Assembly (NCBI GenBank): GCA_944322285.1
Contig: CALUOR010000004.1
Location: forward strand, 1-64,000
DNA: 64,000 nucleotides
Reading direction: 5' to 3'
Source of the DNA: an uncultured Bacteroides sp.
Lineage (GTDB): Bacteria; Bacteroidota; Bacteroidia; Bacteroidales; Bacteroidaceae
In this document: piece by piece, positions 36,745 through 45,165 of the stretch
How positions within the stretch are numbered: position 1 is the stretch's first letter
Layout of the letters: the number at the start of each line of letters is the position of its first letter
Program-made: the position numbers and the translations under genes
Notes under the pieces: model-generated
Databases searched by the model: none
Told to the model about the DNA's origin: nothing
Seen by the model: only the letters and a program-made list of their open reading frames with translations

Positions 36745-37176
36745 ATGAAAGAATGCTTGGATGACATACGGACGGAGCTACAGACGCTGAAGGATTGTAT
36801 CGGACGCCTGAGCGAGCAGATTGACAGGTTGGAACGTCAAATGGAGGAAGCCGAAAAGCATCCCGCACCGGCGTCTATGCCCGAAACATCAGCCTCGGAG
36901 ACTCCCGCTTTGTCTCCGCGAAGGATCGATCGCGTCAATGTTCAGACAAGCGCAGGCTTTCGCCACGAATTGAGTTTGAATGACTCCTTCCGCTTCACGC
37001 GCGAGTTGTTCGAGGGCGATGCTGCCAGGCTGGGCCGTATGCTGGACGCGCTGGATGAAGTCGAAACGCTGGAAGGAGCTATCGACTTGTTTAAGAGTGA
37101 AGTGCCGTTGCCAGAGGAGAACGAGGCGGTGGCCGAATTCATGGAAATTTTGCGTAAACACTTCAATGCAAAGTAA
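36745..37176 (+). CDS. Small cytoplasmic coiled-coil protein, conserved type
   Basis: 143 aa, no signal peptide. Residues 1-40 form a coiled coil (heptads in LQTLKDCIGRLSEQIDRLERQ), followed by a Pro/Ser/Ala-rich linker (45-70) and a helical C-terminal domain with ELSLNDSFRFTRELFEGDAA, LDEVETLEGAIDLF and EFMEILRKHF. The type is familiar from Bacteroidales genomes as an uncharacterised protein next to rsmI, but no function is known. rsmI starts 7 bases downstream, so the pair is co-transcribed. Confidence 0.82.
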   Translation: MKECLDDIRTELQTLKDCIGRLSEQIDRLERQMEEAEKHPAPASMPETSASETPALSPRRIDRVNVQTSAGFRHELSLNDSFRFTRELFEGDAARLGRMLDALDEVETLEGAIDLFKSEVPLPEENEAVAEFMEILRKHFNAK

Positions 37177-37183
37177 GTCAACA

Positions 37184-37858
37184 ATGGGAAAACTGTATAT
37201 TGTACCGACTCCGGTAGGAAATTTAGACGACATGACCTTCAGAGCCATTCAAGTCTTGAAAGAAGCCGATTTGATTTTGGCCGAGGATACCCGTACTTCC
37301 GGCATCCTGCTGAAGCATTTCGAGATAAAGAACGCTATGCAGTCGCATCATAAATTCAACGAGCACCAGACGGTGGAGAATGTGGTGAAGCGCATCTTGG
37401 CTGGCGAGACGATAGCCCTCATCTCTGATGCAGGCACTCCGGGTATATCCGATCCAGGTTTCCTTCTGGCGCGCGAATGTGCCCGGGCAGGAATAGAAGT
37501 GCAATGTCTTCCCGGACCTACGGCCTTTGTTCCCGCCTTGGTGGCATCGGGTTTACCGTGCGACCGTTTTTGCTTCGAAGGCTTTCTGCCTCAGAAGAAA
37601 GGGCGCGTCACTCGCCTGAAGGCTTTGAGCGAGGAAGAACGGACGATTGTTTTTTATGAGTCACCCTACCGTTTGCTGAAGACGCTGACACAGTTTGCAG
37701 AGTTTTTCGGGCAAGAAAGGCAGGCGGCTGTAGCACGCGAAATATCCAAGGTGCATGAGGAAACCGTCCGAGGCACGCTGGCCGAGCTCGTGGAGCATTT
37801 TACGGCAAACGAACCGCGGGGCGAAATAGTAATTATCGTAGCAGGAATAGACAAATGA
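37184..37858 (+). CDS. rsmI: 16S rRNA C1402 2'-O-methyltransferase RsmI
   Basis: 224 aa from the ATG at 37184; the reading frame is open further upstream, but that part overlaps the preceding gene in another frame. The tetrapyrrole-methylase-type SAM fold is clear: LYIVPTPVGNLDDMTFRAI at the start, LAEDTRTSGILL, ISDAGTPGISDPG (SAM site) and FYESPYRLLKTL. It methylates the ribose of C1402 in 16S rRNA. At 224 aa it is shorter than the E. coli enzyme of about 286 aa and lacks the C-terminal extension. Confidence 0.95.
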   Translation: MGKLYIVPTPVGNLDDMTFRAIQVLKEADLILAEDTRTSGILLKHFEIKNAMQSHHKFNEHQTVENVVKRILAGETIALISDAGTPGISDPGFLLARECARAGIEVQCLPGPTAFVPALVASGLPCDRFCFEGFLPQKKGRVTRLKALSEEERTIVFYESPYRLLKTLTQFAEFFGQERQAAVAREISKVHEETVRGTLAELVEHFTANEPRGEIVIIVAGIDK

Positions 37859-37890
37859 AATAAAAAACTAAACGTAAAAAACGAAAACGT

Positions 37891-38769
37891 ATGAAGAAAT
37901 TAGCACTTTTAGCGTTGTGCGTGGCCGTAATGGCTTCGTGCGATAATTTTTCCGGAGGAAAGAAAAGCCAGCTGCAGGCTGAGAACGACTCTTTGAAGAT
38001 GGCGTTGAATCAACGGAATGCCGAGCTGGATGAAATGCTGGGGACCTTTAACGAGATTTCAGAAGGTTTCCGCCAGATTAATGCCGCGGAGAATAGAGTG
38101 GATTTGCAACGAGGTGCCGTAGCCGAAGGTTCGTTGACAGCTCGCGAGCAGATAGCTTCGGACATCGAATTCATCCGCACCCAGATGGAGGAGAACAAGC
38201 AACAGATAGCCAAACTCCAGCAGATGCTGAAGAATAGCAAGAATGCTTCGGCCCAGCTGAAGAAGGCCGTAGAGCAACTGACCCAAGAGCTGGAGGCCAA
38301 AGCGCAACGCATTGAGGAGTTGCAGGCCGAGCTTGCTTCGAAGAACATCCGCATCCAGGAATTGGATGCCGCTGTAACCGACTTGTCTTCACAAAAAGAG
38401 CAGCTGACCATTGAAAACGAAGCGAAGGCGCAAACCGTTGCCCAGCAGGACAAAGCGTTGCATACAGCTTGGTTTGTATTTGGCACAAAGAAAGAGCTGA
38501 AGGACCAGAATATCCTTTCAGGCACAGGCCTCTTTAAGAAGGGAGAAGTCATGAAAGATGAGAATGTGAATAAAGACTATTTTACGGAAATTGACATCCG
38601 CACCACCAAGGAAATCAAGCTTTATTCAAAGTCTGCCGATGTGTTGACCAGCCATCCCGCCGGTTCGTACGCCATGGAGGAGGATGATAAAGGCCAGCTG
38701 ACCCTGAAGATTACTAATCCGGAACAATTCTGGAGCATATCCAAGTATTTGGTTATTCAGGTGAAATAA
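37891..38769 (+). CDS. Coiled-coil lipoprotein
   Basis: 292 aa with lipoprotein signal (MASCDNFSG, Cys17). Residues about 30-190 form a long coiled coil (repeated LQAENDSLKMAL, QLKKAVEQLTQELEAKAQRIEELQAEL), then a small globular C-terminus (195-292: HTAWFVFGTKKELKDQ, EIDIRTTKEIKLYSKSADVL, WSISKYLVIQVK). It is likely periplasmic, anchored in the inner face of the outer membrane, and may act as a structural spacer. The family is common in Bacteroidales but I know of no experimental role. A strong terminator follows. Confidence 0.82.
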   Translation: MKKLALLALCVAVMASCDNFSGGKKSQLQAENDSLKMALNQRNAELDEMLGTFNEISEGFRQINAAENRVDLQRGAVAEGSLTAREQIASDIEFIRTQMEENKQQIAKLQQMLKNSKNASAQLKKAVEQLTQELEAKAQRIEELQAELASKNIRIQELDAAVTDLSSQKEQLTIENEAKAQTVAQQDKALHTAWFVFGTKKELKDQNILSGTGLFKKGEVMKDENVNKDYFTEIDIRTTKEIKLYSKSADVLTSHPAGSYAMEEDDKGQLTLKITNPEQFWSISKYLVIQVK

Positions 38770-38803
38770 GGCGACTCTTTCCGGTTGATAGAGAAAATGT
38801 TCC

Positions 38804-38843
38804 AAAGCCATTCCTTACTGTTCTGAGGGTCAGGAATGGCTTT
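38804..38843 (+). terminator. Intrinsic terminator after the coiled-coil lipoprotein
   Basis: AAAGCCATTCCT (38804-38815) pairs with AGGAATGGCTTT (38832-38843), 12 bp perfect, followed by TAATTTTTAT. A textbook rho-independent terminator 35 bases after the stop. Confidence 0.85.
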
Positions 38844-38855
38844 TAATTTTTATGA

Positions 38856-38890
38856 TTTGCGCACTATCTCACTTTTTTGTCTTATCTTTG
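38856..38890 (+). promoter_or_regulatory. Promoter of the CDF-SDR-PAP2 operon
   Basis: TTTG (38856-38859) and TATCTTTG (38883-38890) with 23 bases between them, slightly longer than the 19-21 usual for Bacteroides. The ATG is at 38929. Confidence 0.5.
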
Positions 38891-38928
38891 TCGCTCCTTT
38901 TGGCATAATATAGGTTAGGAGACATATT

Positions 38929-39846
38929 ATGAATACTCAAATTTCGAATCAGCAGGAAGGACCGGCTCGCGAAAAACAAATCTACAAGGTGACGATAGTG
39001 GGCAGTGTGGTGAACTTTGTGCTGCTTCTGTTCAAGTTCTTTGCGGGCATTGTCGGTCATAGTGCCGCCATGCTGGCCGATGCGGTGCACTCATTGTCCG
39101 ACTTCGTGACGGACATCATTGTGCTTGTCTTTGTGCGCCTTTCGTCCAAGCCTGAGGACGATGACCATGATTATGGCCACGGAAAGTATGAGACATTGGC
39201 CACAGCCATCATCGGTGTCTGCCTCTGTCTGGTGGGCTTGGGCATTTTATGGAATGGAGCTAACTCCATTTGGCAAGTCATACAGGGAGGCACGTTGCCC
39301 GAGCCAGGGATGCTGGCATTGATAGCGGCTCTTGTTTCGATTGTGTCCAAAGAGGTGCTATATCAATACACCGTTTATATAGGGCGCAAGTTGGATTCGC
39401 AGGCCGTGGTGGCCAATGCTTGGCACCATCGGAGCGATGCTTTCTCGTCCATCGGTACGGCAATAGGCATTGGCGGTGCTATCTTGTTGGGCGATCAGTG
39501 GCGGGTGCTCGACCCCATAGCGGCCGTAGTAGTCAGCTTCTTCATTATCAAGGTGTCGGTGAAGCTTCTGGTTCCTTCCATGAACGAATTGCTGGAAAAA
39601 TCCTTGCCCGCCGAGGTGGAGAACGATATCCTCTCTATTGTGCTTTCATGTCCCGGCACATTGGCTCCTCATCATTTGCGCACCCGTCGTATTGGCACCC
39701 GTTTGTCTATCGACTTGCATGTCCGCATGGATGGCAACCAGACTTTGGAAGAAGCCCACCGAAAGGCTACGCAGATAGAGAATAAGCTGAAAGAACGCTT
39801 CGGGGCACATACTTATATTAATATACATGTGGAACCGCTAAAGTAG
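38929..39846 (+). CDS. Cation diffusion facilitator transporter
   Basis: 305 aa with six membrane segments and a C-terminal cytoplasmic domain. The metal site of the family is present: DAVHSLSDFVTD (TM2) and NAWHHRSDAFSS (TM5), i.e. an HxxxD and HHRSD pair. The C-terminal domain (LHVRMDGNQTLEEAH, GAHTYINIHVEP) holds the second metal site. It should export a divalent metal such as Zn, Fe or Mn from the cytoplasm in exchange for protons; the exact ion cannot be read. It is the first gene of a three-gene plus-strand run, 8 bases before the SDR gene. Confidence 0.92.
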   Translation: MNTQISNQQEGPAREKQIYKVTIVGSVVNFVLLLFKFFAGIVGHSAAMLADAVHSLSDFVTDIIVLVFVRLSSKPEDDDHDYGHGKYETLATAIIGVCLCLVGLGILWNGANSIWQVIQGGTLPEPGMLALIAALVSIVSKEVLYQYTVYIGRKLDSQAVVANAWHHRSDAFSSIGTAIGIGGAILLGDQWRVLDPIAAVVVSFFIIKVSVKLLVPSMNELLEKSLPAEVENDILSIVLSCPGTLAPHHLRTRRIGTRLSIDLHVRMDGNQTLEEAHRKATQIENKLKERFGAHTYINIHVEPLK

Positions 39847-39854
39847 GAAAAGAG

Positions 39855-40853
39855 ATGGAACGTATATTGATAACCGGAGCCAGCGGATTTGTGGGCAGCT
39901 TCTTGGTGGAAGAAGCCTTACGCAGAGGGATGGACACATGGGCCGGAATGCGTGCCACAAGCAGCCATCGTTATCTGCAAGATTCCCGCATTCACTTCTT
40001 AGAATTAGATTTTGCGCATCCTGATAAATTGGAGAAGCAGTTGCAGGTTCAAGACCGTTTTGACTACATTGTCCATTGTGCCGGTGTGACTAAGTGTGCT
40101 GATTCGGCTGACTTTGATCGTGTGAATTATGGGCAGACACGCAATTTTGTGGAGACGTTAATACGACTTGGGAAAGCACCCCGACGCTTTGTTTTCATTA
40201 GTACGTTAAGCGTGTTTGGCCCTATACATGAGAATACCTACGAACCAATAAAGGAGAATGATACTCCGCAACCCAATACTGCTTATGGTCGTAGCAAGCT
40301 GAAGGCTGAACGTTTTTTGCAAGGCTTGACAGACTTCCCTTTTGTTATTCTTCGTCCGACCGGTATTTACGGCCCACGAGAGCGGGATTATTATCTCATG
40401 GCTGAATCTATTAAGCGGCATGTGGATGTGGCGGCTGGCTTCCGTAGACAAGACCTGACATTCGTCTATGTGCAAGATGTGGTGCAGGCTGTTTTCCTGA
40501 GTTTAGAGAAAGAGAATGTAGTGGGCCGTTCTTACTTTTTAAGTGATGGGCAGGTATACAGCAGCCGAACGTTCTCCGACCTCATTATCCGTGAGCTGGG
40601 AAATCCATTTGTGCTGAGGCTGACCTTGCCTTTGTGCGTGTTGAAAGCCGTTTCTTTGTTGGCCGGGTGGCTGACGGGGCTTCGCCGGAAGACCAGCACA
40701 CTGAATCGTGATAAATATAATATTATGAAACAACGCAATTGGCAGTGCGACATCACTCCCGCCATGTGTGAGTTGGACTATCGTCCGTCTTACGATTTGG
40801 ATAGAGGTGTGCGCGAGACAGTTGCTTGGTATAAGAAAGAAGGATGGCTTTAG
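39855..40853 (+). CDS. NAD(P)-dependent epimerase/reductase, extended SDR
   Basis: 332 aa. Nucleotide-binding ITGASGFVGSFLVEEAL (GxxGxxG) at the N-terminus, substrate-side RFVFISTLSVFG, catalytic pair in AYGRSKLKAE (YxxxK) and the RPTGIYGPRERDYY region typical of extended SDRs acting on nucleotide sugars or lipid-linked ketones/sterol-type substrates. The substrate cannot be named. Its end overlaps the PAP2 gene by 10 bases, a strong sign of translational coupling, and suggests a membrane-lipid pathway. Confidence 0.88.
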   Translation: MERILITGASGFVGSFLVEEALRRGMDTWAGMRATSSHRYLQDSRIHFLELDFAHPDKLEKQLQVQDRFDYIVHCAGVTKCADSADFDRVNYGQTRNFVETLIRLGKAPRRFVFISTLSVFGPIHENTYEPIKENDTPQPNTAYGRSKLKAERFLQGLTDFPFVILRPTGIYGPRERDYYLMAESIKRHVDVAAGFRRQDLTFVYVQDVVQAVFLSLEKENVVGRSYFLSDGQVYSSRTFSDLIIRELGNPFVLRLTLPLCVLKAVSLLAGWLTGLRRKTSTLNRDKYNIMKQRNWQCDITPAMCELDYRPSYDLDRGVRETVAWYKKEGWL

Positions 40854-41803
40854 ATATATTCAAGATGGTGGACACCCGCAAAGGGTTGTTTGCAATAGAG
40901 AAGATAGCACTTCTCTATAATTTGCTGACATCCGTACTGATACTATTCTTGTATCATCGGATGGATCATCCCGGACAGATGTTGGTAGATCGTGTGTTGA
41001 TAGCGGGTATGACGTTCCTACTGATGTATTTATATCGTTTGGCGCCTTGTAAGTTTTCGGCTTTCATACGAGTGTGCATCCAGATGTCGTTGTTGTCTTA
41101 TTGGTATCCGGATACGTATGAGTTCAATCGTCTTTTTCCTAATCTCGACCATCTTTTTGCCTCTGCCGAGCAGTGGATTTTTGGGTGTCAGCCTGCCATT
41201 TTGTTTGCTGAGCGCTTGCCTTGGCTGTGGGTTAGTGAGCCGTTTAATATGGGATATTTTTTCTATTACCCCATGATGCTGGTTATTGTCCTATGGTATT
41301 TCATCTGTCGCTTCGATTTACTGGAGAAGATTTCATTTGTTATTATCTCTTCGTTTTTCATTTATTATTTCATTTATATTTTTCTGCCTGTGACGGGGCC
41401 GCAATTCTATTTTCCGGCCATTGGTATGGACAATGTGTTGCAAGGCGTTTTCCCCTCTATTGGAGACTATTTTGATCATCATGCGGAATTATTGCCCGGG
41501 CCAAAGTTTGAACAAGGCTTCTTCTATAGTCTGGTAGAACATTCGCAGGAAGTAGGGGAGCGTCCTACAGCCGCTTTCCCTTCATCGCATGTAGGCATTT
41601 CTACCATCCTGATGATAATGGCCTGGCGTGGAAACCGTTGGCTGTTTATTTGCCTTCTGCCTTTTTATTTGTTGCTGTGCGGGGCTACGGTTTATATTCA
41701 GGCACATTATGTCATTGATGCGATTGCGGGATTCGTTTCCGCTTTTCCGCTTTATGTGCTGACTACGTGGATGTTCAAACGTTGGTTTGTACATTCGGTA
41801 TAG
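40844..41803 (+). CDS. PAP2-superfamily membrane phosphatase/transferase
   Basis: 319 aa integral membrane protein with about 6 membrane segments. PAP2 motifs: GERPTAAFPSSHVGIS (motifs 1-2 with catalytic His) and YIQAHYVIDAIAGF (His-Asp of motif 3). Members hydrolyse or transfer phospholipid or undecaprenyl phosphates; inositol phosphorylceramide synthases of Bacteroides belong to this superfamily too, so lipid head-group transfer is as possible as simple phosphatase activity. It is coupled to the SDR gene by a 10-base overlap and overlaps the convergent dusB end by 29 bases. Confidence 0.85.
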   Translation: MALDIFKMVDTRKGLFAIEKIALLYNLLTSVLILFLYHRMDHPGQMLVDRVLIAGMTFLLMYLYRLAPCKFSAFIRVCIQMSLLSYWYPDTYEFNRLFPNLDHLFASAEQWIFGCQPAILFAERLPWLWVSEPFNMGYFFYYPMMLVIVLWYFICRFDLLEKISFVIISSFFIYYFIYIFLPVTGPQFYFPAIGMDNVLQGVFPSIGDYFDHHAELLPGPKFEQGFFYSLVEHSQEVGERPTAAFPSSHVGISTILMIMAWRGNRWLFICLLPFYLLLCGATVYIQAHYVIDAIAGFVSAFPLYVLTTWMFKRWFVHSV

Positions 41804-42782
41804 ACAGATAACGGCTTTCTATTTCTTCCAATATATGGAAAAGTTCGTCTTTGGTCTCTGCTCGTAGCATGGCAATGCGTGTCTCGCGGAAATTGGGTAT
41901 GCCTTTGAAGAGTGGAGTAGCGGCTAAATGGCGGCGTACGTGCAAAATGCCCCGTCGTTCGTCCAGCAGGTTTACACTGTCTTCTACCTCTTGGCGCAGT
42001 ACGTTCAGTTTCCATTGAGGTGTGAGAGAGGTTAGTTCTTCCCCTGTTTGCAAGTAATGTCTCACTTCGCGGAATATCCAAGGGCGGCCGAAGCTGGCGC
42101 GACCTATCATGATAGCATCCACCCCGTAGCGGTCAAAACATTCCTTGGCACGTTGGGGGGTAGTGATGTCTCCGTTGCCGATAATGGGAATGTGTATGCG
42201 TGGATTGTTTTTTACCTCGCCTATCAGCGTCCAGTCTGCTTCACCGGTATACATTTGAGCGCGAGTACGACCATGAATAGTGAGGGCGGCGATGCCGCAA
42301 TCTTGTAGTTGTTCGGCTAATGTAACGATAATCTTGTGCTCTGCATCCCATCCCAGACGGGTTTTAACGGTAACGGGAATCTTTACGGCATCCACTACGG
42401 CACGGGTAATCTCTAGCATCAGTGGTATGTTTTGCAACATGCCCGCTCCCGCACCTTTGCCAGCAACACGTTTCACGGGACAACCGAAGTTAAGGTCCAG
42501 CACATCGGGACGCGCTTGTTCTACAATGCGTGCGGCCTCTACCATTGTGGCTGTATCCCGCCCATATATTTGGATAGCCACAGGACGTTCCTCGTTGGCT
42601 ATGTTTAACTTCTGTTCCGTTTTGCTGACGGAGCGTATCAATGCATCGGCCGATACAAACTCTGTATATACCATGTCCGCTCCGAAACGTTTGCACATCA
42701 GACGGAATGCCGGGTCGGTGACATCCTCCATGGGTGCCAGCATCACGGGGCGTTCGCCTAAGTCTATGTTTCGTATCTTCAT
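41775..42782 (-). CDS. dusB: tRNA-dihydrouridine synthase DusB
   Basis: 335 aa. FMN-dependent barrel: APMEDVTDPAFRLMCKRFGA at the N-terminus, catalytic Cys in LNFGCPVKRVAGKGAG, TVKTRLGWD, ALTIHGRTRAQMY and IIGNGDI, then a C-terminal helical domain. It reduces uridine to dihydrouridine in the D-loop of tRNA. The B subtype is the one expected in Bacteroidetes. It begins 3 bases after the mlaF-like stop and is read with that operon. The last 29 bases overlap the convergent PAP2 gene. Confidence 0.95.
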   Translation of the reverse strand: MKIRNIDLGERPVMLAPMEDVTDPAFRLMCKRFGADMVYTEFVSADALIRSVSKTEQKLNIANEERPVAIQIYGRDTATMVEAARIVEQARPDVLDLNFGCPVKRVAGKGAGAGMLQNIPLMLEITRAVVDAVKIPVTVKTRLGWDAEHKIIVTLAEQLQDCGIAALTIHGRTRAQMYTGEADWTLIGEVKNNPRIHIPIIGNGDITTPQRAKECFDRYGVDAIMIGRASFGRPWIFREVRHYLQTGEELTSLTPQWKLNVLRQEVEDSVNLLDERRGILHVRRHLAATPLFKGIPNFRETRIAMLRAETKDELFHILEEIESRYLSIPNVQTNV

Positions 42783-42785
42783 ATG

Positions 42786-43556
42786 TTAGCCTTCTATATT
42801 CTGTATTTCCACTTCCTTCACCTTACGGAAGAGGTCGGAGGCAAAGATGAAGTCATTCAACTTCTGGTTGGTAGAAGTATAAATGTCATCTTTAGTACCT
42901 TCCCATTCTTTGTGCCCTTGGTAGATGAAGATGATTTTCTCACCAATGCCCATGACGGAGTTCATATCATGCGTATTGATAAGGGTAGTCATGTTGTATT
43001 CACGAGTAATGTCCTGTATCAGTTCATCAATGACAAGTGATGTTTTGGGATCCAGACCGGAATTCGGCTCATCGCAGAAAAGATATTGCGGATTCAAGGC
43101 AATGGCGCGGGCAATGGCCACACGCTTTTGCATACCTCCACTTATCTCTCCCGGATATTTATCGCCCGCATCGTTGAGGTTGACACGGTCGAGGCAGAAC
43201 TGGGCACGGCGCTGACGGTCGCGCAAAGTATCATTACTGAACATGTTGAGAGGGAACATGACGTTCTCCAGCACGGTCATTGAATCGAAAAGAGCCGCAC
43301 TTTGAAAAATCATCCCCATCTCGCGACGCAAGGATTTCTTCTCCCGCTTATCCATCGCGAGAAAGTCTCGTCCGTCATAGAGCAGTTCGCCCCGTTCGGG
43401 GGTCAACAACCCCACGATGCACTTCATCAATACGGTTTTTCCCGAACCGCTTTGGCCGATGATGAGATTCGTCTTTCCATTATCAAATGTAGAGCTGATA
43501 TCTGTCAGCACTTCTTTCCCATCAAACGATTTATAGAGTCCTTTAAGTTCAATCAT
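42786..43556 (-). CDS. mlaF: ABC transporter ATPase, MlaF-like (lipid transport)
   Basis: 256 aa. Walker A GQSGSGKTVLMK, Q-loop MIFQSAALFDSMTVLENVMFP (typical of MlaF), signature ISGGMQKRVAIARAI, Walker B YLFCDEPNSGLDP and switch His in INTHDMNSV. It should power the MlaE permease next door in moving phospholipids between the inner membrane and the outer membrane, keeping lipid asymmetry. The gene lies 11 bases after mlaE. No MCE-domain (MlaD) gene follows; dusB does. Confidence 0.92.
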   Translation of the reverse strand: MIELKGLYKSFDGKEVLTDISSTFDNGKTNLIIGQSGSGKTVLMKCIVGLLTPERGELLYDGRDFLAMDKREKKSLRREMGMIFQSAALFDSMTVLENVMFPLNMFSNDTLRDRQRRAQFCLDRVNLNDAGDKYPGEISGGMQKRVAIARAIALNPQYLFCDEPNSGLDPKTSLVIDELIQDITREYNMTTLINTHDMNSVMGIGEKIIFIYQGHKEWEGTKDDIYTSTNQKLNDFIFASDLFRKVKEVEIQNIEG

Positions 43557-43567
43557 AACAATTTTCT

Positions 43568-44311
43568 TTATCCCATTAACAACTGCGTCAACACCAAGTC
43601 GGCAAAAAGGATGAGCACACTACTGGTCACCACCGAATCGGTAGACGCCTTGCCCACTTCGATGGAACCTCCCTCCACGGTGTAGCCGAAGAAGGCCGAT
43701 ACGCTGGCTATAATGAAGGCAAAGAAGAGGGACTTGATAATGCCACACCATATATACCATTCTACAAACCAATATTGCAAACCATACTCTAAGTCGGTAG
43801 CCGTCATGATGCCGCCGAACCAACACGTGCAATAGGCACCTATGATGCCGGCGAAGATACTAAAAATAACCAATATAGGTATCATTGTCACCATCGCCAC
43901 GATCTTGGGCAGGATGAGGTAAGAAGCCGAGTTCACTCCCATGATTTCCAAGGCGTCAATCTGCTGGGTGACGCGCATGGTGCCCAACTCGGAAGCAATG
44001 TTGGAGCCAACTTTTCCGGCCAGGATAAGGCACATGATAGACGAAGAAAACTCCAGCAACAGAATTTCACGGGTCACGTAGCCTACGGTCCAGCGTGGCA
44101 TCCAAGGGCTTTCAATGTTGAGCTTTATCTGTATGGTGATGACCGCGCCGATGAATAGCGAAATCAGCAATACGATGCCGATGGAGTCCACACCGAGTTT
44201 CGACATCTCGTTAAGGTATTGACGGAAGAACATGCGCATACGTTCGGGACGTGAGAACGTACGCCCCATCAGCATGAAGTATCTTCCTACAGTTCTAAGT
44301 GCTTTAAACAT
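43568..44311 (-). CDS. mlaE: MlaE-like ABC permease (lipid transport)
   Basis: 247 aa from the ATG at 44311 (MFKALRTVGRYFMLMGRTFS), chosen because the further upstream ATG at 44335 would overlap the -7 element. Five or so membrane segments with the MlaE signature regions: VLLISLFIGAVITIQIKLN, SSIMCLILAGKVGSNIASELGTMRVTQQIDALEIMG and PKIVAMVTMIPILVIFSI. It is the membrane channel for the MlaF ATPase. The promoter is shared back-to-back with lptB. Confidence 0.92.
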   Translation of the reverse strand: MFKALRTVGRYFMLMGRTFSRPERMRMFFRQYLNEMSKLGVDSIGIVLLISLFIGAVITIQIKLNIESPWMPRWTVGYVTREILLLEFSSSIMCLILAGKVGSNIASELGTMRVTQQIDALEIMGVNSASYLILPKIVAMVTMIPILVIFSIFAGIIGAYCTCWFGGIMTATDLEYGLQYWFVEWYIWCGIIKSLFFAFIIASVSAFFGYTVEGGSIEVGKASTDSVVTSSVLILFADLVLTQLLMG

Positions 44312-44332
44312 GATTTTATATGTATTTGCCTG

Positions 44333-44340
44333 CAAATGTA
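44333..44340 (-). promoter_or_regulatory. -7 element of the mlaE-mlaF-dusB operon
   Basis: TACATTTG on the minus strand, 22 bases before the ATG at 44311. An identical TACATTTG on the plus strand at 44363-44370 serves lptB, so the two -7 elements are identical and face outward. Confidence 0.6.
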
Positions 44341-44362
44341 CGGCTTTATCTTTTATTTTTGC

Positions 44363-44370
44363 TACATTTG
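44363..44370 (+). promoter_or_regulatory. -7 element of lptB
   Basis: TACATTTG, 19 bases before the ATG at 44389 and 22 bases from the divergent copy on the minus strand. Confidence 0.6.
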
Positions 44371-44388
44371 CGCCAAATTAACGCATGT

Positions 44389-45144
44389 ATGGAAGAGAAC
44401 AAGATGGTGCTCCGCACCGAAAACCTGGTGAAGAAGTACGGCAAACGTACGGTGGTGAACCACGTGTCGTACGACGTAAAACAAGGCGAGATAGTCGGAC
44501 TGCTGGGACCAAACGGTGCCGGCAAGACCACATCATTCTATATGACCGTAGGTCTGATTACGCCGAATGAAGGCCGTATTTTTTTGGATGACTTGGACAT
44601 AACGAACTATCCCGTCTACAAAAGGGCGCAAACCGGCATCGGATATTTGGCGCAGGAGGCGTCTGTGTTCCGCCAAATGAGCGTGGAGGACAACATCGCC
44701 TCGGTGCTGGAGATGACGAACAAACCGTTAGACTATCAGAAAGACAAACTGGAAAGTCTGATAGCCGAGTTCCGCCTCCAGAAGGTGCGCAAGAACAAAG
44801 GCAACCAGTTGTCCGGAGGCGAGCGCCGACGCACGGAGATAGCCCGCTGCTTAGCCATCGACCCCAAGTTCATCATGCTGGACGAGCCGTTTGCCGGCGT
44901 AGACCCCATCGCCGTAGAAGACATCCAGCAAATCGTGTGGCGCCTGAAGGACAAGAACATCGGCATCCTCATCACCGACCACAACGTGCAGGAGACGCTG
45001 AGTATCACCAGCCGCGCCTATCTGCTGTTTGAAGGCAAGATTCTATTCCAAGGCACGCCCGAAGAGCTGGCCGCCAACCAGATTGTCCGCGAGAAGTATC
45101 TGAGCAACAGTTTCGTGCTGCGGCGCAAGGATTTTATGGTATAG
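44389..45144 (+). CDS. lptB: LPS export ABC ATPase LptB
   Basis: 251 aa from the ATG at 44389 ([20 protein letters not shown]); the reading frame is open from 44320, but that would start upstream of the promoter. Walker [10 protein letters not shown] (about 40-48), Q-loop [19 protein letters not shown], signature [15 protein letters not shown], Walker [15 protein letters not shown] and switch region [13 protein letters not shown] are all characteristic of LptB. It energises transport of lipopolysaccharide to the outer membrane through LptFGC. The HTCS2 gene starts 21 bases after its stop. Confidence 0.97.
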   Translation: MEENKMVLRTENLVKKYGKRTVVNHVSYDVKQGEIVGLLGPNGAGKTTSFYMTVGLITPNEGRIFLDDLDITNYPVYKRAQTGIGYLAQEASVFRQMSVEDNIASVLEMTNKPLDYQKDKLESLIAEFRLQKVRKNKGNQLSGGERRRTEIARCLAIDPKFIMLDEPFAGVDPIAVEDIQQIVWRLKDKNIGILITDHNVQETLSITSRAYLLFEGKILFQGTPEELAANQIVREKYLSNSFVLRRKDFMV

Positions 45145-45165
45145 ACTTTTTCCCGACTTCTTGCT

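Noticed and set aside
36980..37183. N-terminal extension of RsmI
   Set aside because: The extra 68 codons overlap the coiled-coil protein gene in another frame and lack any RsmI similarity; the ATG at 37184 gives the family's normal N-terminus.
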